This document shows positions 1-8,062 of a stretch of DNA of 64,000 nucleotides, one piece after another (position 1 is the stretch's first letter; the number at the start of each line of letters is the position of its first letter). The stretch covers positions 331,629 to 395,628 of the forward strand of contig NZ_JYHV01000014.1 in assembly GCF_000952685.1 (NCBI RefSeq), read 5' to 3'. Origin of the DNA: Stutzerimonas stutzeri. GTDB taxonomy: Bacteria > Pseudomonadota > Gammaproteobacteria > Pseudomonadales > Pseudomonadaceae. The notes under the pieces were generated by a model that made no database searches, had not been told where the DNA came from, and saw nothing but the letters and a program-made list of their open reading frames with translations. The position numbers and the translations under genes were made by a program.

Positions 1-378
1 CGCTTCTGGGGCTCGCGCACTTGCACAGAGGATCCGCTCTTCGCCTTCGAGAACTACACCCGCACCGCCCAGGTGCTGGCAGACACCATGGCCGAGGCGC
101 ACTTCTGGGCGGTGGACAAGCCCATGCACGGCAGCCTGGTGCGCGACATTGTCGAAGGCATCAACGCCAAGTTCCGCGAGCTCAAGCGCAACGGCTACAT
201 CATCGACGGCGAGTGCTGGTTCGACCCGGCCGCCAACGACAAGGACACCCTCAAGGCCGGCAAGCTGTATCTGGACTACGACTACACGCCCGTCCCGCCG
301 CTCGAGAACCTCATGCTCCGCCAGCGCATCACCGACCGCTACTTGGTCGACTTCGCGGCCAGCGTGACCTCCGCCTAA
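1..378 (+). CDS. FI: Phage major tail sheath protein (FI), C-terminal part
   Basis: The reading frame is open from base 1 to the TAA at 376-378, so the 5' part lies outside the window. The visible ~125 residues include '[19 protein letters not shown]' and end in '...[13 protein letters not shown]', which resembles the C-terminus of P2-like contractile tail sheath proteins (FI). The sheath surrounds the tail tube and contracts during DNA injection. It is the first of a P2-order tail block (FI, FII, E, T, U, D), and this order supports the call as much as the sequence does. The next gene starts 47 bp downstream. Confidence 0.8.
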   Translation, partial: RFWGSRTCTEDPLFAFENYTRTAQVLADTMAEAHFWAVDKPMHGSLVRDIVEGINAKFRELKRNGYIIDGECWFDPAANDKDTLKAGKLYLDYDYTPVPPLENLMLRQRITDRYLVDFAASVTSA

Positions 379-425
379 CCCCATTGATCCGCGCGGCTCC
401 GGCCGCGCCGTAGGAGAGCCCAGCC

Positions 426-941
426 ATGGCCCTGCCCAAGAAACTCAAGCAAATGAATCTGTACAACGATGGCGGCAGCTACGTTGGGCAGTGCAAGTCC
501 GTCACCTTGCCAACCCTCGGCCGCAAGCTGGAGAGCTTCCGCGGTGCTGGCATGGACGGCCCGGTCAAGGTTGACCTCGGCCACAGCGACGACGGCATCC
601 AGATCGAATGGACGCTCGGCGGCTGGGACCTAACCATGCTGCGCCAGTTCGGCGCCGTGCAGGCTGACGGTGTGATGCTGCGCTGGGCCGGTTCCGTGCA
701 GCAGGACGACACCGGCGCGGTCACCGCCGTCGAGGTGGTTGCCCGCGGCCGGCATGAAGAGATCGACTTCGGCGATGCCGAGTCCGGTGAAGACACCGAG
801 CACTCCATCACCACCACCTGCAGCTATTACAAGCTCAGCGTGGGCGGCAACGTGGAGATCGAGATCGACCTGCTCAACTTCGTGTTCATCGTCAACGGTG
901 AGGATCGCCTCGCCGAACACCGCAAGGCCATCGGCCTGTAA
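426..941 (+). CDS. FII: Phage major tail tube protein (FII)
   Basis: This 171-residue protein matches the usual length of P2 FII tail tube proteins (about 170). It begins 'MALPKKLKQMNLYNDGGSY' and contains 'LPTLGRKLESFRGAGMDGPV', both typical of the family. It polymerises into the inner tube of the contractile tail. A purine-rich site (GGAGAG) sits just before the ATG. It follows the sheath gene and precedes the tail assembly chaperone, as in P2 and phiCTX. Confidence 0.9.
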   Translation: MALPKKLKQMNLYNDGGSYVGQCKSVTLPTLGRKLESFRGAGMDGPVKVDLGHSDDGIQIEWTLGGWDLTMLRQFGAVQADGVMLRWAGSVQQDDTGAVTAVEVVARGRHEEIDFGDAESGEDTEHSITTTCSYYKLSVGGNVEIEIDLLNFVFIVNGEDRLAEHRKAIGL

Positions 942-995
942 TTCCGGCGCCGGCCTCCGCGCCGGTGTTTTTTTCGCAATCCAAGGAGCCACCCC

Positions 996-1295
996 ATGAG
1001 CAAGCCCACCTACAGCGACCCGATCGTGCTCGAGCAGCCGATCAAACGCGGCGAGACGACCATCACCGAAATCACCCTGCGTAAACCCGCCGCCGGCGAG
1101 CTGCGCGGCCTCAAGCTCGTCGACCTACTCAACGGTGACGTCAATTCCACCATTCGGCTGGTGCCGCGCATTAGCCAGCCTACGTTGACCGAGCAGGAGA
1201 CTGCCGCCTTGGACGTGGCCGACCTGGTGCTCTGCGCGGATGCCGTAGCGGTTTTTTTGCAGAAGAAGGGGGCAGCGGAATCCCCCGCTGCGTAG
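996..1295 (+). CDS. E: Phage tail assembly chaperone gpE
   Basis: This 99-residue protein corresponds to P2 gpE (about 91 aa), a tail assembly chaperone needed to fit the tape measure into the tube. The central 'ITLRKPAAGELRGLKLVDLL' is characteristic of this family. A GGAG ribosome site lies 9 bp before the ATG. Codons 86-88 read gtt ttt ttg and contain the slippery heptamer T TTT TTG at 1253-1259, so a fraction of ribosomes should shift to -1 and make the longer E+E' product (separate entry). Confidence 0.88.
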   Translation: MSKPTYSDPIVLEQPIKRGETTITEITLRKPAAGELRGLKLVDLLNGDVNSTIRLVPRISQPTLTEQETAALDVADLVLCADAVAVFLQKKGAAESPAA

Positions 1296-1441
1296 ATGAC
1301 GTAATGGCGGACATCGCCCTGGTGTTCCACTGGGGTCCAGAGCAGATGAACGCCATGCCCCTGTATGAATTGATGGACTGGCGCGACCGCGCCCGAGAAC
1401 GATGGGAGCGGACGCATGGCGCAGCGGGATCTAAACCTTAA
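996..1441 (+). CDS. Tail assembly protein E+E' made by -1 frameshift
   Basis: After a -1 slip on the heptamer at 1253-1259, translation continues through GCA GAA GAA GGG and on to a TAA at 1439-1441, giving about 148 residues (P2 E+E' is 142). The extension contains 'MADIALVFHWGPEQMNAMPL' (from the ATG at 1304) and 'YELMDWRDRARERWERTHG', which fits the small P2 GpE/E' family: acidic start, FHW, M..M.L.EL..WR..A. The E' frame overlaps the start of the tape-measure gene (1416) by 26 bp. Seen directly: the heptamer, the open -1 frame and the family-like extension. Inferred from P2: that the shift takes place. Confidence 0.82.
1253..1259 (+). other. Programmed -1 ribosomal frameshift site (T TTT TTG)
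   Basis: The heptamer TTTTTTG lies in the phase X XXY YYZ relative to the E frame (codons gtt ttt ttg), the same slippery sequence reported for P2 gene E. It is followed by a G-rich stretch (gaagaagggggcagcgg), which may help pausing. I did not find a clear stable hairpin by eye. Confidence 0.8.
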
Positions 1442-3938
1442 GGTCAACCTCAAGGCCCTGGACAACGCCACCCGGCCGATGCGCACCGTGATGACCGGTG
1501 CCGTCGGCCTGGGCCGTGCCCTCAAGGAGACCCGCACCGAGCTGAAAGGGCTACAGGCCCAGCAGAAGGATGTTTCCAGCTTCCGCGCCTTGAAGGGCGA
1601 GAGCGAGAGCACCGGCGCGGCGCTCCAGGCCAACCGCGACAAGCTCAGGCAGTTGTCTCGCGAGCTGGCCAACACCGCCAGCCCCACCAAGGCACTGACC
1701 AATGAATTCCAGCGCGCTGCGCGCCAAGGCCAAGCCCTCAAGCAGAAGCACAGCGAGCAGCAGCGCGAGCTCCAGGGCTTGCGCGGCAAACTCAACGAGG
1801 CGGGCATCAGCACCCGTAACCTCGGCCAGCACGAGCGCGACCTGCGCAACAAAGTCACCCAGACCAACCAGACCCTGGCCCAGCAGGAAACGCGGCTCAA
1901 GCGGCTCACCGCCCAGCAAAAGCAGCTCGGCAAAGCCAAGGCTGAATACGAGCGCTCGCAGCAGCTCGCCGGCAGTATGGCGGGCGCGGGGGCCGGTGGG
2001 TTGGCCACCGGTGGCGGCATCCTCTACGCCGGCGCGCGGCTGTTGGCGCCGGGAATGGACTTTGACGCGAGCCAGAGCAAGGTTCAGTCGCTGACCCGGC
2101 TCAGTAAAGATTCGTCCGAGCTGAAGGCCCTGCGCGAACAGGCACGCCAGCTTGGCGCGAGCACCCAGTTCACTGCGATCGACGCCTCTGATGCGCAGGG
2201 CTTTCTCGGAATGGCCGGCTTCGACCCCAAGGCCATCCAGGCGGCCATGCCCGGCATGCTCGACCTTGCCAAGGCGGGCGACAGCGGCTTGGCCGAGACG
2301 GCGGACATCGCTTCCAACATCCTCACCGGCTTTAACCTGCAGGCCTCCGAAACCGGGCGCCTGGGTGACGTCCTGGTCGGCGCGTTCACCCGGTCCAACA
2401 CCAACCTGCAGATGCTCGGCGAGACGATGAAATACGCCGCGCCGGTGGCAGCATCGGTAGGGCAAGACATCGAAACCGTCGCCGCAATGGCCGGCAAGCT
2501 GGGCGACGCGGGCATACAGGGCAGCATGGGCGGTACCGCGCTGCGCGCCATTCTCAACCGGCTGTCCGCGCCACCCAAGGCAGCGGCCAAGGCGCTGGAC
2601 ACGCTTGGCATCAGCGCTAAGGATGCAGACGGCAACCTGCGCGACATGCCCACCGTGCTGCAGGAGATCTACGAGAAAACCAAGACCCTTGGCGACGCTG
2701 ATCGCGCGGGCTTGCTCAAAGCGATCGCCGGGGAGGAGGCGGTAGCAGGCATGCAGGTGCTGGTGGCCCAGGCGGGCAGCGGGGCGCTGCAGCAGTTTGT
2801 CAGTACCCTGCGCCACACTGAAGGCGAAGCCAGCGCAACGGCCAAGACTATGGCCGACAACATGCGCGGCGACCTCGATGCGCTGGGTAGCGCCTGGGAT
2901 GACCTCGGCATTCAGCTCCAGGAGCAACAGAACGGCCCCATGCGTGACATCGCGCAGACGATCACCGGCATCGTCGGCGGCGTGAAGAGCTGGGTCGCGG
3001 AGAACCCCAGGCTGGCCAGCAACCTGGTCAAGACGGCGGCAGGTGTCGGCCTGCTGATGGCCGGCATGGGCGGGCTCACTCTGGCAATGGCCAGTATCCT
3101 CGGTCCGTTCGCCATGGTCCGCTACGGCATGATGCTGTTCGGCATCAACGGCCTGGGCGTGGCGACCACCCTCACCAATCTGGGCAAGAGGGCGCTGCCG
3201 CTGGTGGCCACCGGCTTGCGCCTGGTCGCGGCTGCAGCGATCGCCAACCCCGTTCTGGCACTGGTGACGGGGCTCGCCCTGGCCGCTGGGCTGATCTACG
3301 CCAACTGGGACCGCGTTGGGCCGTACTTCCTTGGCTTGTGGGCGGAGGTCAAAGAAGGGTTCAGCGGTGGGCTCGCCGGCATTGGCGAGCTGCTGCTCAA
3401 CTTCAGCCCGCTCGGTCTGCTCTACCGCGCTTTCTCGGGTGTGATGAGCTACCTGGGCGTAGACCTGCCGGGCAAGTTCAGTGAGTTCGGCGGCAATATG
3501 ATCAAGGGGCTGATCAACGGCTTCACCAGCATGTTCCCCCGGCTGACCGCCACGATTTCCGGCGCGGCAGACAGCGTGATCACCACCTTCAAGGGTCTGC
3601 TCGGCATCCACTCGCCGTCGCGAGTGTTCGCCGAGCTGGGTGGCCACACCATGGCCGGCCTCGAGCAGGGTTTGCAAGCGGGTGAGGGCGGTGCGCTCAA
3701 GCAGCTGGCGGGCACTGCCAAAAAGCTCACCACAGACGGCGCGGCCATCAGCTTCGATCGGCACCCACCGTTGGCTGCCGGCGCATCGTCGGCGGGTGCG
3801 ATCACCATCCAGGGCGACACCATCACCATCATCGTGCAGGGCGGGGCGGGGCCGGACATCGCCCAGCAGATCAACCGCGCCCTCGACGAGCGCGAGCGCA
3901 ACAAGCTGGCCCGCGCCCGTGCCGCCATTTTCGATTAA
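1416..3938 (+). CDS. T: Phage tail tape measure protein (gpT)
   Basis: This 840-residue protein sets tail length and helps DNA entry. The first ~190 residues are highly charged and coiled-coil-like (many K, E, Q, R). Residues about 215-420 carry the TP901-type tape measure core, recognisable by 'ALREQARQLGASTQFTA' and 'DIASNILTGFNLQASETGRL'. Hydrophobic segments follow at about 525-640 (for example 'LLMAGMGGLTLAMASILGPF'). Near residue 735 is 'GLLGIHSPSRVFAELGGHTM', a hallmark near the end of these proteins. The start overlaps the E' frame by 26 bp, as expected for P2-like tails. Confidence 0.92.
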   Translation: MAQRDLNLKVNLKALDNATRPMRTVMTGAVGLGRALKETRTELKGLQAQQKDVSSFRALKGESESTGAALQANRDKLRQLSRELANTASPTKALTNEFQRAARQGQALKQKHSEQQRELQGLRGKLNEAGISTRNLGQHERDLRNKVTQTNQTLAQQETRLKRLTAQQKQLGKAKAEYERSQQLAGSMAGAGAGGLATGGGILYAGARLLAPGMDFDASQSKVQSLTRLSKDSSELKALREQARQLGASTQFTAIDASDAQGFLGMAGFDPKAIQAAMPGMLDLAKAGDSGLAETADIASNILTGFNLQASETGRLGDVLVGAFTRSNTNLQMLGETMKYAAPVAASVGQDIETVAAMAGKLGDAGIQGSMGGTALRAILNRLSAPPKAAAKALDTLGISAKDADGNLRDMPTVLQEIYEKTKTLGDADRAGLLKAIAGEEAVAGMQVLVAQAGSGALQQFVSTLRHTEGEASATAKTMADNMRGDLDALGSAWDDLGIQLQEQQNGPMRDIAQTITGIVGGVKSWVAENPRLASNLVKTAAGVGLLMAGMGGLTLAMASILGPFAMVRYGMMLFGINGLGVATTLTNLGKRALPLVATGLRLVAAAAIANPVLALVTGLALAAGLIYANWDRVGPYFLGLWAEVKEGFSGGLAGIGELLLNFSPLGLLYRAFSGVMSYLGVDLPGKFSEFGGNMIKGLINGFTSMFPRLTATISGAADSVITTFKGLLGIHSPSRVFAELGGHTMAGLEQGLQAGEGGALKQLAGTAKKLTTDGAAISFDRHPPLAAGASSAGAITIQGDTITIIVQGGAGPDIAQQINRALDERERNKLARARAAIFD

Positions 3939-3953
3939 GAAGGAACACCGCTC

Positions 3954-4394
3954 ATGATGATGGCCCTCGGCATGTTCGTCTTCTCGCTGGAGACGCTGGC
4001 CTACCAGGAATTCCAGCGCCAGACCGACTGGCGCCACGGCAGCACCTCGCGCATCGGCACCAACCCGGCGCGGCAGTTCACCGGCAAGGGCGACGACATC
4101 ATCACGCTACCGGGCGTGCTTTTGCCCGCGCTGGCCGGCACCACGCTTAGCCTCGACACGCTGCGGTACATGGCCGACACCGGCAAAGCTTGGCCATTGG
4201 TGGAGGGCACCGGGCGCATCTACGGCGTGTGGGTGATCGAGTCGCTGACCGAGACGCGCACACTGTTCTTCCGCGACGGCGCCGCGCGGCGCATCGAGTT
4301 CACCCTCAAGCTCGCCCGCATCGATGATGGCCGTGTCGATCTGCTCGGCAGCGCTGTCAGCACGGCGGGCGACATTCTGCGGGGGCTGCTGTGA
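3954..4394 (+). CDS. U: Phage tail protein gpU
   Basis: This 146-residue protein has the start 'MMMALGMFVFSLETLAYQEF' and the internal 'GTNPARQFTGKGDDIITLPG' typical of P2 GpU, a tail-completion protein acting after tube assembly. An AAGGA site precedes three consecutive ATG codons, and the exact start among them is uncertain. The stop overlaps the GTG start of gene D (GTGA), which suggests translational coupling. Confidence 0.9.
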   Translation: MMMALGMFVFSLETLAYQEFQRQTDWRHGSTSRIGTNPARQFTGKGDDIITLPGVLLPALAGTTLSLDTLRYMADTGKAWPLVEGTGRIYGVWVIESLTETRTLFFRDGAARRIEFTLKLARIDDGRVDLLGSAVSTAGDILRGLL

Positions 4395-5647
4395 TCGACC
4401 AGGTACTGAGCCAGGCCGCGGGCTACCTGAGCAAAGCCGGCGCGGCCTACCGCGACGCCACCGCCTACCCACAGCCGATCTGCCGGCTGGTGGTCAACGG
4501 GCAGGACATCACCGCTGCGATCGAGAAACGCCTGGTCGGCATCGAGCTCACCGATAACCGCGGCATCGAAGCGGACCAGCTCACCGTCAACCTGTCCGAC
4601 CATGACGGGCTTATCGCCATTCCGCCGCACAGCGCCACGCTGCGGCTCTGGCTCGGCTGGAGCGACACCGGCCTGGTCGACAAGGGCACCTACACGGTCG
4701 ACGAAACCGAACACAGCGGCGCGCCTGATCTGCTCAGTATCCGCGCCCGCAGCGCCGACCTGCGCGGCGGTCTCAAGGTGAAGAAGGAGCGCAGCTGGCA
4801 CGGCCAGACGCTGGGCGCGATCGTCCAGGCCATCGCCGGCGCCCATGGGCTTGGCGCGGTGGTCAGCGCAGCGCTGAGCGCCATCGAGCTGGCTCACATC
4901 GACCAGGCCAACGAGTCGGACGCCAACCTGCTCACACGTCTCGGTGAGCAATTCGATGCCTTCGCGGCAATCAAGGCCGATCGGCTGCTGTTCATGGCGG
5001 TCGGCAAATCCGTTGCGGCCAGCGGCGCGACGCTGCCCCATATCAACCTGACCCGCGCAGACGGCGACCAGCACCGCTTCCTGCAGGCTGATCGCGACAG
5101 CTACAGCGGCGTGCGGGCGTACTACTACGAGGTCAACAGCGCCGAGAAGAAATCGGCCATCGCCGGCGGCGGCGACAACCTCAAGGAGCTGCGCCACTCC
5201 TACACCGACCAGCAATCCGCGCTGCGCGCCGCTCGCGCCGAGTGGAGCCGGCTGCAGCGCGGTACCGCCACGCTCAGCTACGTGCTCGCCAAGGGCCGGC
5301 CGGACCTGATTCCCGAGCTGACCTACAGCCTCAGCGGCATCAAGGCCGAGATCGCCGCCATCGTCTGGCTGGGCGCCAACGTGCGCCACAGCTTCACGCC
5401 TGACGCCTACACCACCAGCCTCGAGCTCGAATCAAAACTGCCGGACGCCGACGACGTCGCCGAGCTGGCCGAGGAGGGGACTTACACGGGGATCGTTGCC
5501 TGGTATCGCGATGAGAAGACCGGTAAGCAGCACAAACTCACCGAGGGCGACCAGGCCAACCCCAAGCGGCTGCTGCACCTGTATGCCGAAAAGAGCAGCG
5601 CCCAGCGCGCCGTGGAGCGGGAATGGAAACGCCTACAGAACGCCTGA
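4391..5647 (+). CDS. D: Phage late control / baseplate-hub protein gpD
   Basis: This 418-residue member of the phage late control D family forms the tail hub and spike base. Typical stretches are 'RLVVNGQDITAAIEKRLVGI' near residue 35, 'LKVKKERSWHGQTLGAIVQA' near 135, and a C-terminal 'GIVAWYRDEKTGKQHKLTEG' followed by 'NPKRLLHLYAEKSSAQRAVE'. Translation starts at GTG 4391, overlapping the U stop by 4 bp. A second, damaged copy of the last ~75 codons lies at about 6808-7020, on the far side of the nuclease gene. Confidence 0.92.
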   Translation: MIDQVLSQAAGYLSKAGAAYRDATAYPQPICRLVVNGQDITAAIEKRLVGIELTDNRGIEADQLTVNLSDHDGLIAIPPHSATLRLWLGWSDTGLVDKGTYTVDETEHSGAPDLLSIRARSADLRGGLKVKKERSWHGQTLGAIVQAIAGAHGLGAVVSAALSAIELAHIDQANESDANLLTRLGEQFDAFAAIKADRLLFMAVGKSVAASGATLPHINLTRADGDQHRFLQADRDSYSGVRAYYYEVNSAEKKSAIAGGGDNLKELRHSYTDQQSALRAARAEWSRLQRGTATLSYVLAKGRPDLIPELTYSLSGIKAEIAAIVWLGANVRHSFTPDAYTTSLELESKLPDADDVAELAEEGTYTGIVAWYRDEKTGKQHKLTEGDQANPKRLLHLYAEKSSAQRAVEREWKRLQNA

Positions 5648-5742
5648 CCGAGCCAGCGACCCAGCAAGAGGAACCGCAGCGCTCGGCCTGGGAGCTGATC
5701 GACGAGGAGTGGGGCGGGAAAGATGCCCCGATGTGCATGTAG
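5623..5742 (+). CDS. Small phage ORF overlapping the end of gene D
   Basis: A 39-codon frame opens at ATG 5623, inside the last 25 bp of D, and ends at TAG 5740-5742. It would encode an acidic peptide with 'RSAWELIDEEWGGKDAPM'. A GGAGCGGGA stretch sits immediately upstream as a plausible ribosome site. Overlapping small genes after D are plausible in compact phage operons, but I cannot assign a function. It may be a chance frame. Confidence 0.4.
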   Translation: METPTERLTEPATQQEEPQRSAWELIDEEWGGKDAPMCM

Positions 5743-5784
5743 CAATGTGGGAGAGAGCACTTCCGCAGCGGATGTCGATTCTGA

Positions 5785-6738
5785 TTATCGGCAATTGCCG
5801 GCCTTTCGATAGCCAGCGGCTGCGGCTTCGGTCTCGGAACGGAACGGCACCTGATTCTTTGGCGAAACCTTATCGTAGCTGGGGCAGCCCGCAGCGAGGT
5901 GATAGACCTTGCTGTTCCGATTGCCAATGATCGCTCCGCCGCTGGAGGCTTTGGACGATGGGGCAGCAGCAGCCCGGGCCGGAACAGCGCTCACTATTCC
6001 CTCGCGGGATGGCTTGTGCCCCAGGCTCCATGACCGATCCCCAGTTATGAACGGATTCGGGTGGCCCATCACCTTGGCGGTGCGCCTGTTCCATTCTTTC
6101 TCCCAAGCTGACACTGGGTATTGCTTATCCCAGGCCATGAGCAGCTGCTGTTGCTGCCTGGACATGGACAGCCCGTATCGGTCGTACATGTAGAAGGTGG
6201 AGCGCGCCACCAGCCCCTTGACGTCATCGCGTGGCTCGGCGGCTCGCTCCTTGAAATCCACGCGAGTAGGGCAGGCTCCGTATTGTTGAGCGACGCCGCT
6301 CACCATTCCGTATTGATAGTTGCTGCGGTCACCGTTCACCTCACCAACGGACGGATACAGGTTGAAGAGGTCCGCTTCCATCGCCCGGAATACTGGGTCA
6401 CCCGAGACGCAGTTCTTCCGCCCGCCGTTCTGCCAGCACTGGCGCTGATGACCAAAGATCCAGGCCGGCACCATATGTTCCCACTCGATCCGATCCGCCC
6501 GAGTCTGCTGTGCTCGAGTTTCGTAGCCGCAGGACTCCGGATCGATCCTGCCGCCCGACTTGCCGGTCCATTTCCATTTACATCCACAGTAGAGCTCGCC
6601 CTGATCGCTGACCGCCTGGTCAAAGAAAATCTTCTGTTTGGCCATCACCTTGGCTGCAGTGAAGGTGGACGGCGCATCACCGTGGGCGTGTGAGACAAGG
6701 AAGAATGTGGCAAGCAATGCGGAAATAAAGCGGTTCAT
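5785..6738 (-). CDS. Secreted endonuclease I (EndA/NucM type) with C-terminal Cys/His tail domain
   Basis: This 317-residue protein starts at ATG 6738, chosen because it opens a clean signal peptide ('MNRFISALLATFFLVSHAHG'); an upstream ATG at 6774 would add 12 residues. The endonuclease I fold is shown by 'DRIEWEHMVPAWIFG' (catalytic His), 'DLFNLYPSVGEVNGDRSNY' and 'PCDVKG'-like downstream positions ('DDVKGLVARSTFYMYDRYGL'). The family cuts DNA and sometimes RNA in the periplasm or outside the cell. The last ~45 residues ('SKVYHLAAGCPSYDKV' and 'YRKAGNC') look like the small Ada-type metal-binding or anchoring module often added to secreted nucleases. It is antisense to the phage tail genes and flanked by gene D copies, so it is likely cargo. 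Confidence 0.85.
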   Translation of the reverse strand: MNRFISALLATFFLVSHAHGDAPSTFTAAKVMAKQKIFFDQAVSDQGELYCGCKWKWTGKSGGRIDPESCGYETRAQQTRADRIEWEHMVPAWIFGHQRQCWQNGGRKNCVSGDPVFRAMEADLFNLYPSVGEVNGDRSNYQYGMVSGVAQQYGACPTRVDFKERAAEPRDDVKGLVARSTFYMYDRYGLSMSRQQQQLLMAWDKQYPVSAWEKEWNRRTAKVMGHPNPFITGDRSWSLGHKPSREGIVSAVPARAAAAPSSKASSGGAIIGNRNSKVYHLAAGCPSYDKVSPKNQVPFRSETEAAAAGYRKAGNCR

Positions 6739-6807
6739 GCGAGCTGGAGCGCCAATCAAAAATGGGGGGCGCATACTACATCGGAGAGCTGGCCTGGTAC
6801 CGCGACC

Positions 6808-7020
6808 AGTAGCCTCGAGCTCGAATCAAAGCTGCCGGACGCCGATGACATCCCGATCTGGTCGAGGAGGGCAGCTATACCGGCATCGTTGCCTGGTACC
6901 TCGACGAGAAGACGGGCAAGCAGCACAAACTCACCGAGGGCGACCAGGCCAACCCTAAACGGCTGTTGCACCGGTACGCGAGCAAGGCCAGTGCGGAGCG
7001 GGCGATCAAGAGGGGGATAA
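6808..7020 (+). pseudogene. Duplicated, broken 3' end of gene D
   Basis: About 210 bp align closely with the end of gene D (5413-5640). Both carry the identical run CTCGAGCTCGAATCAAA, the 'KQHKLTEGDQAN' coding stretch, and the same order of codons throughout. The copy lacks a few bases near 6850, which breaks the frame, and has no start. It most likely marks a recombination junction left when the nuclease cassette was gained next to D, or a relic of a second phage tail operon. Confidence 0.75.
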
Positions 7021-7093
7021 ATGCGGCTGACTGGCGAGAATTGATGAAGGGACCTATCGTCCTGAGGCAATCTTCATTGTCAAGGAAAGCCCA

Positions 7094-7600
7094 ATGAAAA
7101 CTATATCAATTGCGATATTGCTCGGTTGTTCGCTTGCTGGCTGTTCAGGATTTGAGATCAGTCAGTCTGGCTATAAGGGTGGCACAGAGAAGCCAGGCGA
7201 GGGGTACGTCTTTTACGCACCAAAGCCAATGGCATTTCTGACTTGCAAGATCAGTGACAGCGGCGCTGTATCTCACGAGACGGAAATCAAATATGTTCCC
7301 GACTACTCGAAACCCTACACGTTGAAGGTGGTGAACCGCCTGGGCGATGCCGATCTGAAGTTCATGTTTACCGACGGCTGGAACCTCGCTGAGATCGGTA
7401 GCAACTACAAAAGTCCCGAAACGACTGCCGGCAAGTTGATTGACATTGCTGACTCAGCGATAGGCTCGTTCGACAAAGGTTCGAAAAGCGCAACATGTCA
7501 AAACCTCATATGTGAGCTAAGTGCCCTAGGGACCACTAAGGAAGCGTGCACACCGGTGGGTACAGTGAGTTGGCAAGGCGGAGAAAGCAATACGAAGTAG
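7094..7600 (+). CDS. Small lipoprotein of unknown function
   Basis: This 168-residue protein has a lipoprotein signal peptide with lipobox ('SIAILLGCSLAGCSGF', Cys 17), so it is predicted to be lipid-anchored in the envelope. The rest is polar with four further cysteines ('LTCKISDS', 'SATCQNLICELSALG', 'KEACTP') that could form disulfides. I do not recognise a family. Base composition is lower in GC than the tail genes, and with the neighbouring nuclease it sits in what looks like a cargo slot between D and the SOS block. An AAGGA ribosome site precedes the ATG. Confidence 0.7.
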   Translation: MKTISIAILLGCSLAGCSGFEISQSGYKGGTEKPGEGYVFYAPKPMAFLTCKISDSGAVSHETEIKYVPDYSKPYTLKVVNRLGDADLKFMFTDGWNLAEIGSNYKSPETTAGKLIDIADSAIGSFDKGSKSATCQNLICELSALGTTKEACTPVGTVSWQGGESNTK

Positions 7601-7676
7601 CCGGGGCCGGCTCCGACCAAAAGCTGCAGGCAAGAGTAAACAGGCTTGCGAAGGAGTATTCGTGAGCTGGAAAATT

Positions 7677-7735
7677 AAAAAGGCGCCGGTTCAGCGTTTA
7701 GTTTTCGCAAGGCTAAAAGCCAACGGCGCCTCCCG
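7677..7735 (-). terminator. Probable rho-independent terminator (minus strand)
   Basis: Read on the minus strand, AGGCGCCG near 7728 and CGGCGCCT near 7682 can pair and are followed by a T-run (TTTTTAATTTT). The loop is long (about 35 nt). It lies just past the end of the 62-codon minus-strand gene. Confidence 0.4.
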
Positions 7736-7758
7736 GTTTCAAATCCAGCCGATTCCGC

Positions 7759-7947
7759 TCAGCGCGAAGTGCTGTGCAAGGCCATTATCAACCGGGTTGC
7801 ATAGTGCCGATCCGTCTTGTTGAGATCGAGGATCAAGCTCAGCAGTTTCTCTGGGGTGAGTTCCGGCACCGATCCCAGCTCACTCCCTCCCACCATTAAT
7901 AGTTCGTAGATGGTGTCGTTCTCGTTTGGCGTTTCGTTCTTCGACAT
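7759..7947 (-). CDS. Small phage protein of unknown function
   Basis: This is a 62-residue acidic protein starting 'MSKNETPNENDTIYELLMVG'. The ATG at 7947 is preceded by a GGAG site, so I prefer it over the longer upstream frame. It ends in a helical 'LLSLILDLNKTDRHYATRLI'. I see no recognised family. It lies 115 bp downstream of umuC on the same strand. Confidence 0.5.
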   Translation of the reverse strand: MSKNETPNENDTIYELLMVGGSELGSVPELTPEKLLSLILDLNKTDRHYATRLIMALHSTSR

Positions 7948-8062
7948 GTTTACTCCATACACGTCTACCGAGCGCCCGGCGCCTTCATGGCGCCTCCCAA
8001 CCGCTCGGAGAACAACCAATTCTCAGCACATCCGCGCGTGCCACCACCCGCTGTGATCAAAA

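Noticed and set aside
1551..4037. An 828-codon minus-strand frame over the tape measure gene
   Set aside because: Antisense shadow of gene T; the plus-strand frame has clear family motifs.
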